From Algoriphagus sp. (GTDB lineage Bacteria > Bacteroidota > Bacteroidia > Cytophagales > Cyclobacteriaceae): DNA of 64,000 nt. Position 1 is the stretch's first letter, and every line of letters begins with the position of its first letter. Shown piece after piece: positions 54,009 to 63,101 of the stretch. The stretch covers positions 525,940-589,939 of the forward strand of contig NZ_JAUXYL010000038.1 in NCBI RefSeq assembly GCF_030694375.1, read 5' to 3'. Under the pieces are notes generated by a model that worked only from the letters and a program-made list of their open reading frames with translations, did no database searches and had not been told where the DNA came from. The translations under genes and the position numbers were made by a program.

Positions 54009-55340
54009 ATGAGAAAATTTACTGTGTTAGGCCTGATTTTAGGAATGCTGAGCATTCCGGCATTGGCCCAAAACAAAATCGAGTTTAAGGAATTTACCTT
54101 GGACAATGGATTGCATGTGATCATGCACCGAGACAATACGACACCTATTGTGGTCACTTCGGTTTTATACCATGTTGGATCAAAAAACGAAAACCCGGAG
54201 CGTACCGGCTTTGCTCACTTTTTTGAGCATTTGATGTTTGAAGGTTCGGAAAATATTGACCGAGGGCAGTACATGAATATTATCCAGAGTCGTGGAGGAA
54301 CGCTGAACGCCTACACATCCAACGACATCACTTATTATTATGAATTGCTCCCTTCCAATGAGCTTGAATTGGCGCTTTACATGGAAAGTGAGCGTATGCT
54401 TCATTCCAAAGTTGACCTCACCGGAGTTGAGACTCAGCGTGAAGTGGTAAAAGAAGAGAGACGTCAGCGCTACGAAAATCAGCCCTATGGCACGATCCTT
54501 CCAGAGACTTTGGTAAGAGCATACCAAGTTCATCCCTACCAGTGGGCACCAATCGGCTCCATGGATCACTTGAATGCTGCGACAATTGAAGAGTTCCAGC
54601 AATTTTACAAGGATTTCTATGTGCCAAACAATGCAACTTTGACAATTGCCGGAGATATTGATTACGAAACAACAGAATCCTTGGTCAGAAATTATTTCTC
54701 TGAGATCCCCAAAGGTTCTAAGGAAATCTACAGACCAAATATCGTTGAGCCAAAGAAAACAGCTGAGATCCGGGATGTCATCTATGACAATATTCAGATT
54801 CCTGCCGTGATTCAGGCCTACAACTTGCCTCCAAGAAATCACCCCGACAGCTATGCGCTATCTATGCTCTCTACTTATCTCACCGGAGGGAATTCTTCGC
54901 TGATGACCAAAGAATTGGTGGACAAGCAGCAAAAAGCATTGGTCGTAGCGGCAATTCCTTTGGAACTCGAAGATGGTGGTGTTTTCTTGATGTATGGGAT
55001 TACCAATATGGGTGTGGAGCCAAAAGATTTGGAAGCAGAAGTCGATAAATTGATCAAGCAGGTGCAGGATCAGGGGATCTCTGATGAGGAGTTTACCAAG
55101 CTGAAGAATATCATGGAAAACAATATTGTGAGTGGAAACTCCACCATCGCAGGTATTGCCGAAAACCTCGCAGAGGCAAAAGTGATTTACGGAAACACCA
55201 ATTACATCAATCAAGTAATGGACGCTTATTCTAAAGTCACCAAGGCTGATATCCAGCGAGTGGCTAAAGAGTACATGGACCTGACTGGACGTGTGGTATT
55301 GTACTACTTGCCAAAATCTGCTCAACCAGCATCCGAATAA
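54009..55340 (+). CDS. M16 family zinc peptidase, active subunit, secreted
   Basis: A signal peptide (MRKFTVLGLILGMLSIPALA) precedes the mature protein. The inverted zinc motif HxxEH is in FAHFFEHLMFEG (about residues 74-78) and the third ligand glutamate is in VVKEERRQRYENQ about 75 residues later. Total 443 residues, two M16 domains. The next gene encodes a second M16 protein without the zinc motif, so the two likely form a heterodimeric peptidase in the periplasm. The gap to the next gene's start at 55368 is 27 nt. Confidence 0.92.
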   Translation: MRKFTVLGLILGMLSIPALAQNKIEFKEFTLDNGLHVIMHRDNTTPIVVTSVLYHVGSKNENPERTGFAHFFEHLMFEGSENIDRGQYMNIIQSRGGTLNAYTSNDITYYYELLPSNELELALYMESERMLHSKVDLTGVETQREVVKEERRQRYENQPYGTILPETLVRAYQVHPYQWAPIGSMDHLNAATIEEFQQFYKDFYVPNNATLTIAGDIDYETTESLVRNYFSEIPKGSKEIYRPNIVEPKKTAEIRDVIYDNIQIPAVIQAYNLPPRNHPDSYALSMLSTYLTGGNSSLMTKELVDKQQKALVVAAIPLELEDGGVFLMYGITNMGVEPKDLEAEVDKLIKQVQDQGISDEEFTKLKNIMENNIVSGNSTIAGIAENLAEAKVIYGNTNYINQVMDAYSKVTKADIQRVAKEYMDLTGRVVLYYLPKSAQPASE

Positions 55341-55367
55341 TTGTTTCACCTTATCGATCGAAGAAAA

Positions 55368-57413
55368 ATGAAAAAAATAGCAATAGCATTTGTTTTAACA
55401 CTTATAGCCACCTTGGGTAGTTTTGCGCAAGTGGACAGAAGTAAGCTTCCAGCCTCCGGTCCAGCTCCTGAAATCAAAATTGGGGAAGCAGAAACCTTCA
55501 CATTGGATAATGGATTGAAAGTGTTTTTGGTGAAAAACACCAAACTTCCACGTGTGTCATTTACTTTGGTATTGGAGCGAGATCCAATCATGGAAGGTGA
55601 TAAGTCAGGCATGTCAGGTTTTGTTGGTGAGATGATGATGGCTGGCACGACTAATCGGACCAAGGATCAACTTGACCAAGAAGTCGATTTTATTGGAGCA
55701 AGTTTGAGCGCTTCTTCGACCTCCATGTTTGCCTCATCCTTGAAAAAACATCAAGGAAAAGTACTCGAACTGATGGCAGATGTGCTATTCAATCCGGTTT
55801 TTCCTCAAGAAGAATTGGATAAATTGAAAAAGCAGTCCTTGACCAACCTAGCTCAAAGTAAGGATAATCCCAATGCCATTTCTTCCAGGCTTTCAAGGGC
55901 AGTGTTGTATGGGAATAACCATCCTTATGGCGAGTCATCCAACGAAACTACGATCAATAACATTGCCGTAGAAGACGTCAAAAAGTATTATGCAACATAC
56001 TTTAAGCCAAATATTGCCTATCTCGCTATCGTAGGCGATATGGATAAAGTCGAGGCTGAAAAAGTAGTGAAGCAGTATTTCGGGAAATGGCAGAAAGGTG
56101 AAGTGCCAAAATTCACCTATCCAATGCCAGAGCGCGCTTCTAAAAGAGCTGTTGCTTTGGTAGACAGAAGTTCCTCAGTGCAGTCCGTGATCAATTTGAC
56201 ACAGCCTGTGAAAATGAAGATTGGCGATGAAGATTACATCTCCAGTCGATTGCTCAATCAGATCCTTGGAGGAGGATCAGCTTCACGATTATTTATGAAT
56301 CTTCGTGAAGACAAAGGCTATACCTATGGGGCTTATTCTTCGATCGGTGCCGACAAGCTCGTGGCCACTATTTCTGCCAATGCTTCTGTTAGGACTGAAG
56401 TGACCGACTCAGCAGTGTACGAATTCATCTATGAAATCCAAAATCTCGTCGAAAATGGAGTAACAGAAGAAGAACTCGCAAAAGCAAAAGCAGAATTGTC
56501 GGGTAGTTTCGGACGTTCTTTAGAGCAGCCCTCTACCGTCGCAAATTTTGCCCTAAACACCGATCGTTATAATCTCCCAAAAGATTACTACGCCACGTAC
56601 CTGCAAAAGCTGAATGCGTTGACCGTAGCGGATATCAATGCTACTGCTAAGCGTCTCATCGAGCCTGACAAATTCATCATTACCACAGTGGGAAATGGGG
56701 CTGAGATCAAAGAAAAGTTAGCGCAGTTTGGCGAGGTTACAATGTATGACAATATGGGAATGCCCGCCAAAGAGTTGACTGCTGACGCAGATATAACTGC
56801 TGAAAAAGTTCTGGAAAACTACCTAACAGCAATCGGTGGAGAAGCAAAAGTTAAAGCAATAAAAACAGCTAAGATCTCTATGGATGCTACAGTGATGGGC
56901 ACTCCTTTGAATTTGGCCTTTGTATATGATTCTCAAAATGGCAGATATGGTCAAAAGCTTTCCGTGGCAGGAAATGTAATGCAAAAAACCACTTTGGCAG
57001 ACGGAAAAGGTTCAATGTCGGTTCAGGGTAATGCTATCGAGATGACGGAAGCACAATTATCAGAAGCAAAATTGAATTCATTCTTGTTTCCAGAGGCAGT
57101 TTACAAGGAAAATGGCTACGCGCTGACTTTTGACGGATTGAAAGATGTAGACGGAACACCCGCCTATAAAGTGATCATCGCTGCTGCATCAGGAGCTAAG
57201 CTCACTAATTATTATGCTCAGGAATCAGGGCTGAAGATAAAATATGAAAATTCGGCCTCAGGTGACACGTTCTATTCAGATTATCAGGCTAAGGACGGAG
57301 TTTTACTCCCTATGGCATGGACGATCAAGTCTCCGGCGATCCCGGTTCCATTGGAAGCTAAAGTAACTTCGATGGAATTGAATGTGCCTATTTCAGATGC
57401 AGACGTGAAATAA
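55368..57413 (+). CDS. M16 family protein without zinc motif, with extra C-terminal domain
   Basis: The protein has 681 residues with signal peptide MKKIAIAFVLTLIATLGSFA. Residues about 30-470 are an M16 fold in which HxxEH is replaced by FVGEM, so it is not itself catalytic. The R/Y segment EDKGYTYGAYS used for substrate binding is kept. This matches the inactive partner of heterodimeric M16 peptidases. Residues about 475-681 are an additional lipoprotein-sorting-like beta domain beginning VLENYLTAIGGEAKVKAIK, homologous to the stand-alone protein of the next gene. The start at 55368 is chosen for the signal peptide. The frame is open 9 codons upstream. Confidence 0.9.
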   Translation: MKKIAIAFVLTLIATLGSFAQVDRSKLPASGPAPEIKIGEAETFTLDNGLKVFLVKNTKLPRVSFTLVLERDPIMEGDKSGMSGFVGEMMMAGTTNRTKDQLDQEVDFIGASLSASSTSMFASSLKKHQGKVLELMADVLFNPVFPQEELDKLKKQSLTNLAQSKDNPNAISSRLSRAVLYGNNHPYGESSNETTINNIAVEDVKKYYATYFKPNIAYLAIVGDMDKVEAEKVVKQYFGKWQKGEVPKFTYPMPERASKRAVALVDRSSSVQSVINLTQPVKMKIGDEDYISSRLLNQILGGGSASRLFMNLREDKGYTYGAYSSIGADKLVATISANASVRTEVTDSAVYEFIYEIQNLVENGVTEEELAKAKAELSGSFGRSLEQPSTVANFALNTDRYNLPKDYYATYLQKLNALTVADINATAKRLIEPDKFIITTVGNGAEIKEKLAQFGEVTMYDNMGMPAKELTADADITAEKVLENYLTAIGGEAKVKAIKTAKISMDATVMGTPLNLAFVYDSQNGRYGQKLSVAGNVMQKTTLADGKGSMSVQGNAIEMTEAQLSEAKLNSFLFPEAVYKENGYALTFDGLKDVDGTPAYKVIIAAASGAKLTNYYAQESGLKIKYENSASGDTFYSDYQAKDGVLLPMAWTIKSPAIPVPLEAKVTSMELNVPISDADVK

Positions 57414-57419
57414 ATATAG

Positions 57420-57450
57420 AAAAGGGGAGGGTGGTCTCCTCTTTTTTCTT
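57420..57450 (+). terminator. Terminator after the M16 pair
   Basis: A 10 bp stem AAAAGGGGAG/CTCCTCTTTT (one G-T pair) is followed by a T-run. Confidence 0.7.
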
Positions 57451-57509
57451 TTAAACAAACTAAATAACAACTATAAAATCGAGCATGACCCAAATCGACA
57501 CACAGAGGG

Positions 57510-57568
57510 ATGCCCCGAGCTATCGGGGAATCCATGCGAAGATTCCCTGTCCGACTACAGGCGGGCAT
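57510..57568. repeat. Foldable intergenic repeat with junction-like structure
   Basis: The outer stem ATGCCC/GGGCAT encloses CCCCGA/TCGGGG, GGGAATC/GATTCCC and CCTGT/ACAGG stems, some mutually exclusive. This would form a multi-branched structure. It lies between the M16 terminator and the next gene. The CCCCGA-GCTA-TCGGGG core resembles dispersed Bacteroidota repeats. Confidence 0.55.
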
Positions 57569-57597
57569 GTGGCCTTTAAAAATCAAATTATAATCAT

Positions 57598-58326
57598 ATG
57601 AAAATCAAAACACTTTTGGTCTCCGCGATTCTGATTGCGGGATTTCAGAGCAGACTATTAGCTGAAAAAGGAATTAATAATGGTGATCCTATTGTGATTG
57701 TGGAAAACGATCCGGAGACTATTATCGCTAATTATATTAAGGCCGTTGGCGGCGAAGCTAAAGTGAAGGCCATCAAAAATGCCAGTATGACCGCAGAGGC
57801 TAACTTTCAGGGTCAAATTATTGAAATCAAGACAATCGCTGATTCTGAAAATACCCGAATGATGCAATCTACTGCCGTAGGTGGAAATGTGATGCAGAAA
57901 ACCTTGTTGGTAGGAGGACAAGCACAAATGGTTATGATGGGTCAAGTCCAAGAGCTTCCTGAGGAGACAGCGGCAATGCTTAAGCCTCAGACATACGTTT
58001 TTCCGGAGCAGTTCTATGATGAAATGGGTTTCGAATTGGAGTTTTTGGGAACTGAAGAGGTAGATGGACAGCAAGCCAACAAGATTGGGATCACTGCCCC
58101 TAATGGAATGGTGACCAATGAATTCTACTCGGTAGAAAGCGGATTGAAACTTAAAACTAGTTCAGACGCAACAGGTGAGATCTCTTATTCTGATTACCAG
58201 GCAGTGGACGGCGTATTGTTTCCAATGATGTTGACCATCAAAAACCCAATGCTTCCTGTTGCACTTGAAGCCAAAATGATTTCAGTAAAATTTAATCAGA
58301 CCCTTTCTGATTCTGATTTTCAATAA
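57598..58326 (+). CDS. Stand-alone paralogue of the M16 partner's C-terminal domain, secreted
   Basis: The protein has 242 residues with a signal peptide (KIKTLLVSAILIAGFQSRLLA). The mature part begins IIANYIKAVGGEAKVKAIKN and closely parallels residues 475-681 of the preceding M16 protein: GGNVMQKT, PEQFYDEMGFELEFLG against PEAVYKENGYALTFDG, YSDYQAVDGVLFPM against YSDYQAKDGVLLPM, and a final SDSDFQ against SDADVK. It looks like an outer-membrane-lipoprotein-sorting (LolA/LolB-like) fold, but no lipid-binding function is shown. It may bind the peptidase or the same ligand. Confidence 0.8.
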   Translation: MKIKTLLVSAILIAGFQSRLLAEKGINNGDPIVIVENDPETIIANYIKAVGGEAKVKAIKNASMTAEANFQGQIIEIKTIADSENTRMMQSTAVGGNVMQKTLLVGGQAQMVMMGQVQELPEETAAMLKPQTYVFPEQFYDEMGFELEFLGTEEVDGQQANKIGITAPNGMVTNEFYSVESGLKLKTSSDATGEISYSDYQAVDGVLFPMMLTIKNPMLPVALEAKMISVKFNQTLSDSDFQ

Positions 58327-58348
58327 TCCTAAAAGTTAAAGACTTTTG

Positions 58349-58377
58349 AGACCTCCAAGTTTTGGAGGTCTTTTTTT
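58349..58377. terminator. Terminator between the domain paralogue and M61 genes
   Basis: A 10 bp stem AGACCTCCAA/TTGGAGGTCT with a 3 nt loop and a T7 run ends the + strand unit and overlaps the stop of the convergent M61 gene. Confidence 0.8.
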
Positions 58378-60028
58378 ATGCCAGCCATTTTTCGGTAAGT
58401 GTATATATTTCTTTCTGTGAAAGTTGAAAAAGAGGAAAGTAGATGTTAGGGTCTTTTTCAAGAGAAAACTTCAGAGTCCGATCTTGTCGGCTTACAAGTA
58501 GTTCTGGATATTCTGAGCTTCCTTCGAGGGAAAAATTGAGGACTTTGTCATTTTTCATCACAAGGAAATAAGCCTTTGCATCTGGATGAATTTGAGTAAC
58601 CAGCCCATCCCTATTGGTCCGAATGCCGAATTGATGTAGAAGTCTATCTTCAGTTTGGACCTCTTTCATTTCAATTCCTATCTCAGAAAGTAAGCTTTGA
58701 AGAAATGGAAAAAGATCTTCATATCCCTGAACAAAATCAGTAAAGAAAGATTTGATTTCCGATTTATCCTGAAATTGTTCAATAATCAGATTTTCAAAAT
58801 CCTTGATTCCATAACCCAGAAATGGCTTTCCGAACTGCTCCCACATTTGTGTCATGACCGTTGCAAGAGCGCTTCCATTTTTCAACAAAAGGATATCCAT
58901 GCAAATTGCCAGCAAGGCGCCCCGCGTGTAAATGTTTACTTTTCGGTCGGGAATCCCTCCGATGTATCCATCCAACCACAAATCAAATGAAGACTCTTGA
59001 ATGGTATAATTCCGCCATCCAAAGTTGGCTGATTCCCGGGCAATAATTTTCTCAAAGTGCCTGAGGTAGGTGGGGAGATCGTAAACGCCTGACTTGAGCA
59101 AGTACAAATCTCCCATGTAAGTTGTAACTCCTTCTAAAATCAATCCGGCTTTGGTATAGGTTTCCTTTGAGAAATCATAGGGTAAAAGTTCATTTGGACG
59201 TATCCGGCATACATTCCAAGCATGGTAGAGTTCGTGACAACTGACACCGAGTAGTTCCTCCATTTGGATTGGATCTTTCAGGCTTTCAGCCGGACCAAAG
59301 GTAATGACAGTCCCGCGTCTATGCTCTACACCATGATAGTGCGAATAAGGCAAAAGCTGAAATATGAAATGATATTCCGATTCCGGAAACTCTCCGAAAT
59401 CCTGAATGAGCTTTTCTGAAAAGGAATTAAACCTGTTTAAAAATAGGTTTTTGTCAAAGTGGACTTCGCCTTGAATCCAAATATGAAATTGTGTTTTCTG
59501 AACCTGATATTCCCAGTGAATTAGCCTCTTTGAGGCAATAATGGTGGAATCGGCCAACATTTGGAAGTTTTTCGCTTTCCAAATTGAGGGTGATTCTTGG
59601 ATTAATGTGCAGGTTTGGCAGGAGAATTCTGGTAGATCTAATATAATCTCTATTTCTTCTTCACTTTTACCCAAAACATCGAAACAGCAATTGACCAGAT
59701 TTACATAAACTTGCTCCTCATCCACCCAAGCACTGCCCCCATCCATTTTTCCACAGTAGTATTCATAGGAAATCAGGTAGGGCCCTTTCGAATCAGAGGA
59801 GAATTCCCAAAGGTCTTTAGTGGTTTTTCGGAATGGAATTTTGGCTCCCGCTGAATTTTTTATCGCGAAGCCCCGAATATTTTGAGCGTAATTTGCGATT
59901 TGATAGCGACCTGCTCTCCAAGCAGGTAATTGAAGCTTTACGTGCTCTGTTTCTTTTAAATCAAGCAAAAGGTTCAATTGAATGTACTGGGAGGTGGGAA
60001 TTTTAGATTGAACTGTATAGCGAAGCAT
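58376..60028 (-). CDS. M61 family peptidase
   Basis: M61 (glycyl aminopeptidase type) enzymes use the zinc motif HExxH, here in SCHELYHAWN near residue 264. A downstream glutamate ligand is in LILEGVTTYMGDLY. The order is an N-terminal beta domain (residues 1-230), the catalytic thermolysin-like domain, and a C-terminal PDZ-like region (about 440-550). No signal peptide is seen with the start at 60028, which gives 550 residues. A longer frame to 60118 would cross the rpmH promoter and has no family match. TACATTTG on the minus strand at 60052-60059 is a -7 candidate. Confidence 0.88.
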   Translation of the reverse strand: MLRYTVQSKIPTSQYIQLNLLLDLKETEHVKLQLPAWRAGRYQIANYAQNIRGFAIKNSAGAKIPFRKTTKDLWEFSSDSKGPYLISYEYYCGKMDGGSAWVDEEQVYVNLVNCCFDVLGKSEEEIEIILDLPEFSCQTCTLIQESPSIWKAKNFQMLADSTIIASKRLIHWEYQVQKTQFHIWIQGEVHFDKNLFLNRFNSFSEKLIQDFGEFPESEYHFIFQLLPYSHYHGVEHRRGTVITFGPAESLKDPIQMEELLGVSCHELYHAWNVCRIRPNELLPYDFSKETYTKAGLILEGVTTYMGDLYLLKSGVYDLPTYLRHFEKIIARESANFGWRNYTIQESSFDLWLDGYIGGIPDRKVNIYTRGALLAICMDILLLKNGSALATVMTQMWEQFGKPFLGYGIKDFENLIIEQFQDKSEIKSFFTDFVQGYEDLFPFLQSLLSEIGIEMKEVQTEDRLLHQFGIRTNRDGLVTQIHPDAKAYFLVMKNDKVLNFSLEGSSEYPELLVSRQDRTLKFSLEKDPNIYFPLFQLSQKEIYTLTEKWLA

Positions 60029-60068
60029 AGAAAATCTAATAGTGTTGGCAACAAATGTAGAAGGTGGA

Positions 60069-60099
60069 TTTGTATTTAAGAAAATGGTACATATCTTTG
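60069..60099 (+). promoter_or_regulatory. Promoter of rpmH-rnpA
   Basis: TTTG (60069-60072), exactly 19 nt, and TATCTTTG (60092-60099) match the Bacteroidota consensus in both boxes and spacing. The leader to the rpmH ATG is about 60 nt. Confidence 0.85.
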
Positions 60100-60164
60100 C
60101 AATCCTTTTCAGGGTCAATCCGGAAAAGATGATAAAGAAAGCAACTAGTTAAAGATATTCGATC

Positions 60165-60323
60165 ATGAAAAGAACATTCCAGCCTTCTCGCAGAAAAAGA
60201 AAAAACAAGCACGGCTTTAGAGAAAGAATGTCTTCTGCTAACGGTAGAAGAGTCATCAAGGCAAGAAGAGCTAAAGGAAGACACAAATTGACTGTCTCTT
60301 CTGAAAAGACTCTTAAGAAGTAA
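60165..60323 (+). CDS. rpmH: 50S ribosomal protein L34
   Basis: The sequence begins [20 protein letters not shown] and continues [19 protein letters not shown], the highly conserved basic L34 sequence, for 52 residues. The usual neighbour rnpA follows 48 nt downstream, and a consensus promoter lies upstream. Confidence 0.97.
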   Translation: MKRTFQPSRRKRKNKHGFRERMSSANGRRVIKARRAKGRHKLTVSSEKTLKK

Positions 60324-60371
60324 TTCTTAGCGCTGCTTTTCGTATGTTCACATACGAGTACAGTCCTTGCG

Positions 60372-60752
60372 ATGAATTATAGACTTTCGAAAAACGAGCG
60401 GCTACATGCCGAAAAGCTTATCAAGGAACTTTTTAACGAAGGTTCCTCTTTTTTTTTGTATCCATTCAAAGTTCTTTTTCTAAAGAAAGAAGATTTAATT
60501 GGCCAGCCAAATCAGGTACTTTTTTCTGTTTCGAAAAAGAAAATCAAAAAAGCCACAGGCAGAAATTTCATTAAACGAAGGCTGAAAGAGGCCTATCGAT
60601 TGAATAAGCAAATCTTGCCTCCTGATGGAATTATCCTGGGCCTTATATTTGTTGGTAAGGCAGAAATGTCATTTGCTGAAATTCAACCTAAAATGGTTCA
60701 AGTCCTCAATCGGCTGAATCAGGAACTATCTCAAACTCCGTTTTCCTCATGA
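60372..60752 (+). CDS. rnpA: Ribonuclease P protein component
   Basis: This protein subunit assists the RNase P RNA in cutting tRNA 5' leaders. The RNR motif lies in KKATGRNFIKRRLKEAYR near residues 58-75, and the N-terminus LSKNERLHAEKLIKELF fits the family. It is 126 residues long. Downstream of rpmH as in most bacteria. The stop overlaps the start of the S41 peptidase gene by 4 nt (ATGA). Confidence 0.95.
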   Translation: MNYRLSKNERLHAEKLIKELFNEGSSFFLYPFKVLFLKKEDLIGQPNQVLFSVSKKKIKKATGRNFIKRRLKEAYRLNKQILPPDGIILGLIFVGKAEMSFAEIQPKMVQVLNRLNQELSQTPFSS

Positions 60753-62410
60753 TTCCAAAATTGAAAAAACCAATAGTTTTTATTCCATTAATGCTAGTTC
60801 TTTTTCTCGGGGCTTTTGCCTTTCAGGTAAAGAATGACAAGCTCTTCGCCTTGGCCAAGAATATTGACATTTTTGCCACATTGATTAGGGAGTTGGATTC
60901 TTATTATGTGGATGAAATTGATCCTGATAAATTGGTGACGATTGGGATTAATGCGATGCTGGAGGAGCTGGATCCTTACACGGAATACATTCCTGAGGAA
61001 GAGTCTGCAGACTTCCGAATGCTGACAACCGGTGAGTACGCCGGGATAGGGGCGCTTATAGGAAACCGGGGTGGGGGGAATATGATTTTGATGCCTTATA
61101 CCGGCTTTCCAGCCCAGACGGCAGGTTTGAGAATTGCAGATTATATTTTAAAAGTCAACTCAGTAGATGTGGCAAAGAAACCGACTTCTGAGGTTTCAGA
61201 ACTTCTGAAAGGTCCAGCTAATACTCCGCTGACAGTAAAAGTTCTTCGTGATAAGGATACGCTTGAGTTTGCTTTAATCAGAAAAAAGATAACACTGAAA
61301 AATGTTCCTTTCTATGGTAAGCTGGACGACAAAACTGGCTATGTAAAACTTGCGGACTTTACGACCAATGCTTCTACAGAGGTAAGAAATGCACTTGTTA
61401 ACCTTAAATCCCAGGGTGCTGACCGTTTGATTTTGGATTTGAGAGATAATCCAGGCGGACTACTTAGTGAAGCCGTAGAGATTGTTAATCTATTTATCCC
61501 AAAGGGGAAAGAAGTAGTGAAAACGCTAGGAAAACTCCAAAACGTGAATTACACCTATAAAACCTCCAAAACACCGATTGATAAAGATATTCCCATCGTG
61601 GTTTTGATCAATGAGCGAAGTGCTTCGGCGGCTGAAATTGTAGCTGGTGCATTGCAGGATTACGATAGAGCTGTTTTGGTTGGTAGAAAATCATTTGGGA
61701 AAGGACTTGTCCAAACAACAATTCCACTAAGCTATAATTCCCAAGTCAAAGTGACCACGGCCAAATACTATATTCCAAGTGGTAGGTGTATTCAGGCAAT
61801 TGATTACGCCCAAACCAGAGAAAATGGTTCAGTTATCACTGTTCCGGATTCCTTAAGGAAAAGCTTTAAGACTGCAAATGGGCGCATAGTCCGCGATGGA
61901 GCAGGCATAGAGCCGGACGAATTGGTGAGTGAAGTGTCATATGCGCCAATTTCTTACACGCTTGTCGCAGGGAATCATATTTTTGATTTCGCTACCCAAT
62001 ATTTCTATAAGCATAAGTCAATTTCGGATCCATTGACTTTTTCAATAAGTGATAAAGATTATGAGGAATTTAAAAAGTTTCTTGTTGGGAAAGAGTACGA
62101 TTACACTACTTATGTAGAGAAGTCTGTGCAAGATTTGGAAAAACACGCCGAAAAAGAAGCCTACTTTGGAGAGATTAAGGCTCAATTAGAAGCAATCAAA
62201 GCAAAGGTGAATCACAGTAAAGAAGGTGATTTGGATACATATAAAGCAGAAGTCAAAAAAATTCTTAGCGAAGAAATCGTGTCACGATATTATTTTCAGG
62301 AAGGAATGATTGAGGCTGGATTGGATCAGGACCCTGCAGTGGATTTGGCTAAAACCTATCTTTTTGATCTGGCAAAAACCACCAAAACCCTTACAGTTGC
62401 AAGAAAGTAA
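60749..62410 (+). CDS. S41 family C-terminal processing peptidase
   Basis: The protein has an N-terminal membrane anchor or signal (about 9-27) and a PDZ domain (about 90-185, with GEYAGIGALIG and TAGLRIADYILKVNSVDV). The S41 catalytic core contains the nucleophile segment SASAAE at 291-296 and the general-base lysine in GRKSFGKGLVQT. The C-terminal 130 residues (about 420-553) form a helical extension of this subgroup. It likely processes or degrades periplasmic proteins. At 553 residues it is co-transcribed with rnpA (4 nt overlap) and followed by tsaB 1 nt downstream. Confidence 0.93.
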   Translation: MIPKLKKPIVFIPLMLVLFLGAFAFQVKNDKLFALAKNIDIFATLIRELDSYYVDEIDPDKLVTIGINAMLEELDPYTEYIPEEESADFRMLTTGEYAGIGALIGNRGGGNMILMPYTGFPAQTAGLRIADYILKVNSVDVAKKPTSEVSELLKGPANTPLTVKVLRDKDTLEFALIRKKITLKNVPFYGKLDDKTGYVKLADFTTNASTEVRNALVNLKSQGADRLILDLRDNPGGLLSEAVEIVNLFIPKGKEVVKTLGKLQNVNYTYKTSKTPIDKDIPIVVLINERSASAAEIVAGALQDYDRAVLVGRKSFGKGLVQTTIPLSYNSQVKVTTAKYYIPSGRCIQAIDYAQTRENGSVITVPDSLRKSFKTANGRIVRDGAGIEPDELVSEVSYAPISYTLVAGNHIFDFATQYFYKHKSISDPLTFSISDKDYEEFKKFLVGKEYDYTTYVEKSVQDLEKHAEKEAYFGEIKAQLEAIKAKVNHSKEGDLDTYKAEVKKILSEEIVSRYYFQEGMIEAGLDQDPAVDLAKTYLFDLAKTTKTLTVARK

Positions 62411-62411
62411 G

Positions 62412-63101
62412 ATGGGCATGATACTGTCGATTGAAACCGCAACTTCGGTTTGTTCAGTAGCCATTCATGATTCCGGTAGACTCATCAGCCTATGCGAGAC
62501 AAATGAACAAAGCGCGCATGCCGAGCAATTGATGCTTCTGGTTGAAGAATCATTGAAGAAGGCTGGTATTGAGTCGGGTCAATTGGATGCAATAGCGGTT
62601 TCTGAAGGACCAGGGTCTTACACTGGACTGAGAATAGGGGTGTCCACTGCAAAAGGCCTCGCATTTGGGCTGGATAAGCCCTTAATTTCGATCAACACGC
62701 TTCAGTCCTTGGCAAGTGCAATATCTGTCAAAAAGGGCGAATTGATCATTCCAGTTTTAGATGCCCGCAGAATGGAGATTTACAGGGAAGTATTCGACTG
62801 GAAATTAAATTCAGTTTCAAAACTTGCAGCTGAGATTTTAGGTGATGGGGTTTTTGAGAACTTTTTGGAGAATAGGCGGGTTTATTTTCTTGGGGATGCA
62901 GTTCAAAAAGTTAAATCTGTGGTCAGCAGCGAAAATGCTACTTTCAATTCAGAAATTGTATTTTCCGCTTCTCATATGGGTAACTTAGCTTTGGAGAAGT
63001 TCAGAAAATCCGAATTTGTAGACTTGGCCTATTTCGTGCCAAATTACCTCAAGGAATTTAAAGCCCTTCATTCAAAAAAGAATCCGCTACTCAGCTTATG
63101 A
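62412..63101 (+). CDS. tsaB: tRNA threonylcarbamoyladenosine biosynthesis protein TsaB
   Basis: TsaB partners TsaD and TsaE in making t6A at position 37 of ANN-decoding tRNAs. The ASKHA-fold segments ILSIETATSVCSVAI and GPGSYTGLRIGVSTAKGLAFG are present, followed by PVLDARRMEIYREVF. The start at 62412 gives 229 residues; MILS two codons later is an alternative. The 34-codon upstream extension lies in the S41 gene. The stop overlaps the DUF2480 gene by 4 nt. Confidence 0.94.
   Translation: MGMILSIETATSVCSVAIHDSGRLISLCETNEQSAHAEQLMLLVEESLKKAGIESGQLDAIAVSEGPGSYTGLRIGVSTAKGLAFGLDKPLISINTLQSLASAISVKKGELIIPVLDARRMEIYREVFDWKLNSVSKLAAEILGDGVFENFLENRRVYFLGDAVQKVKSVVSSENATFNSEIVFSASHMGNLALEKFRKSEFVDLAYFVPNYLKEFKALHSKKNPLLSL

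Noticed and set aside
54180..54842. Minus-strand open frame of 220 codons across the M16 gene
   Set aside because: It is opposite the HxxEH-bearing M16 peptidase coding frame and has no recognisable domain.
60029..60118. N-terminal extension of the M61 peptidase
   Set aside because: The extra 30 codons would cross the divergent rpmH promoter and carry no signal peptide or family match; ATG at 60028 fits better.
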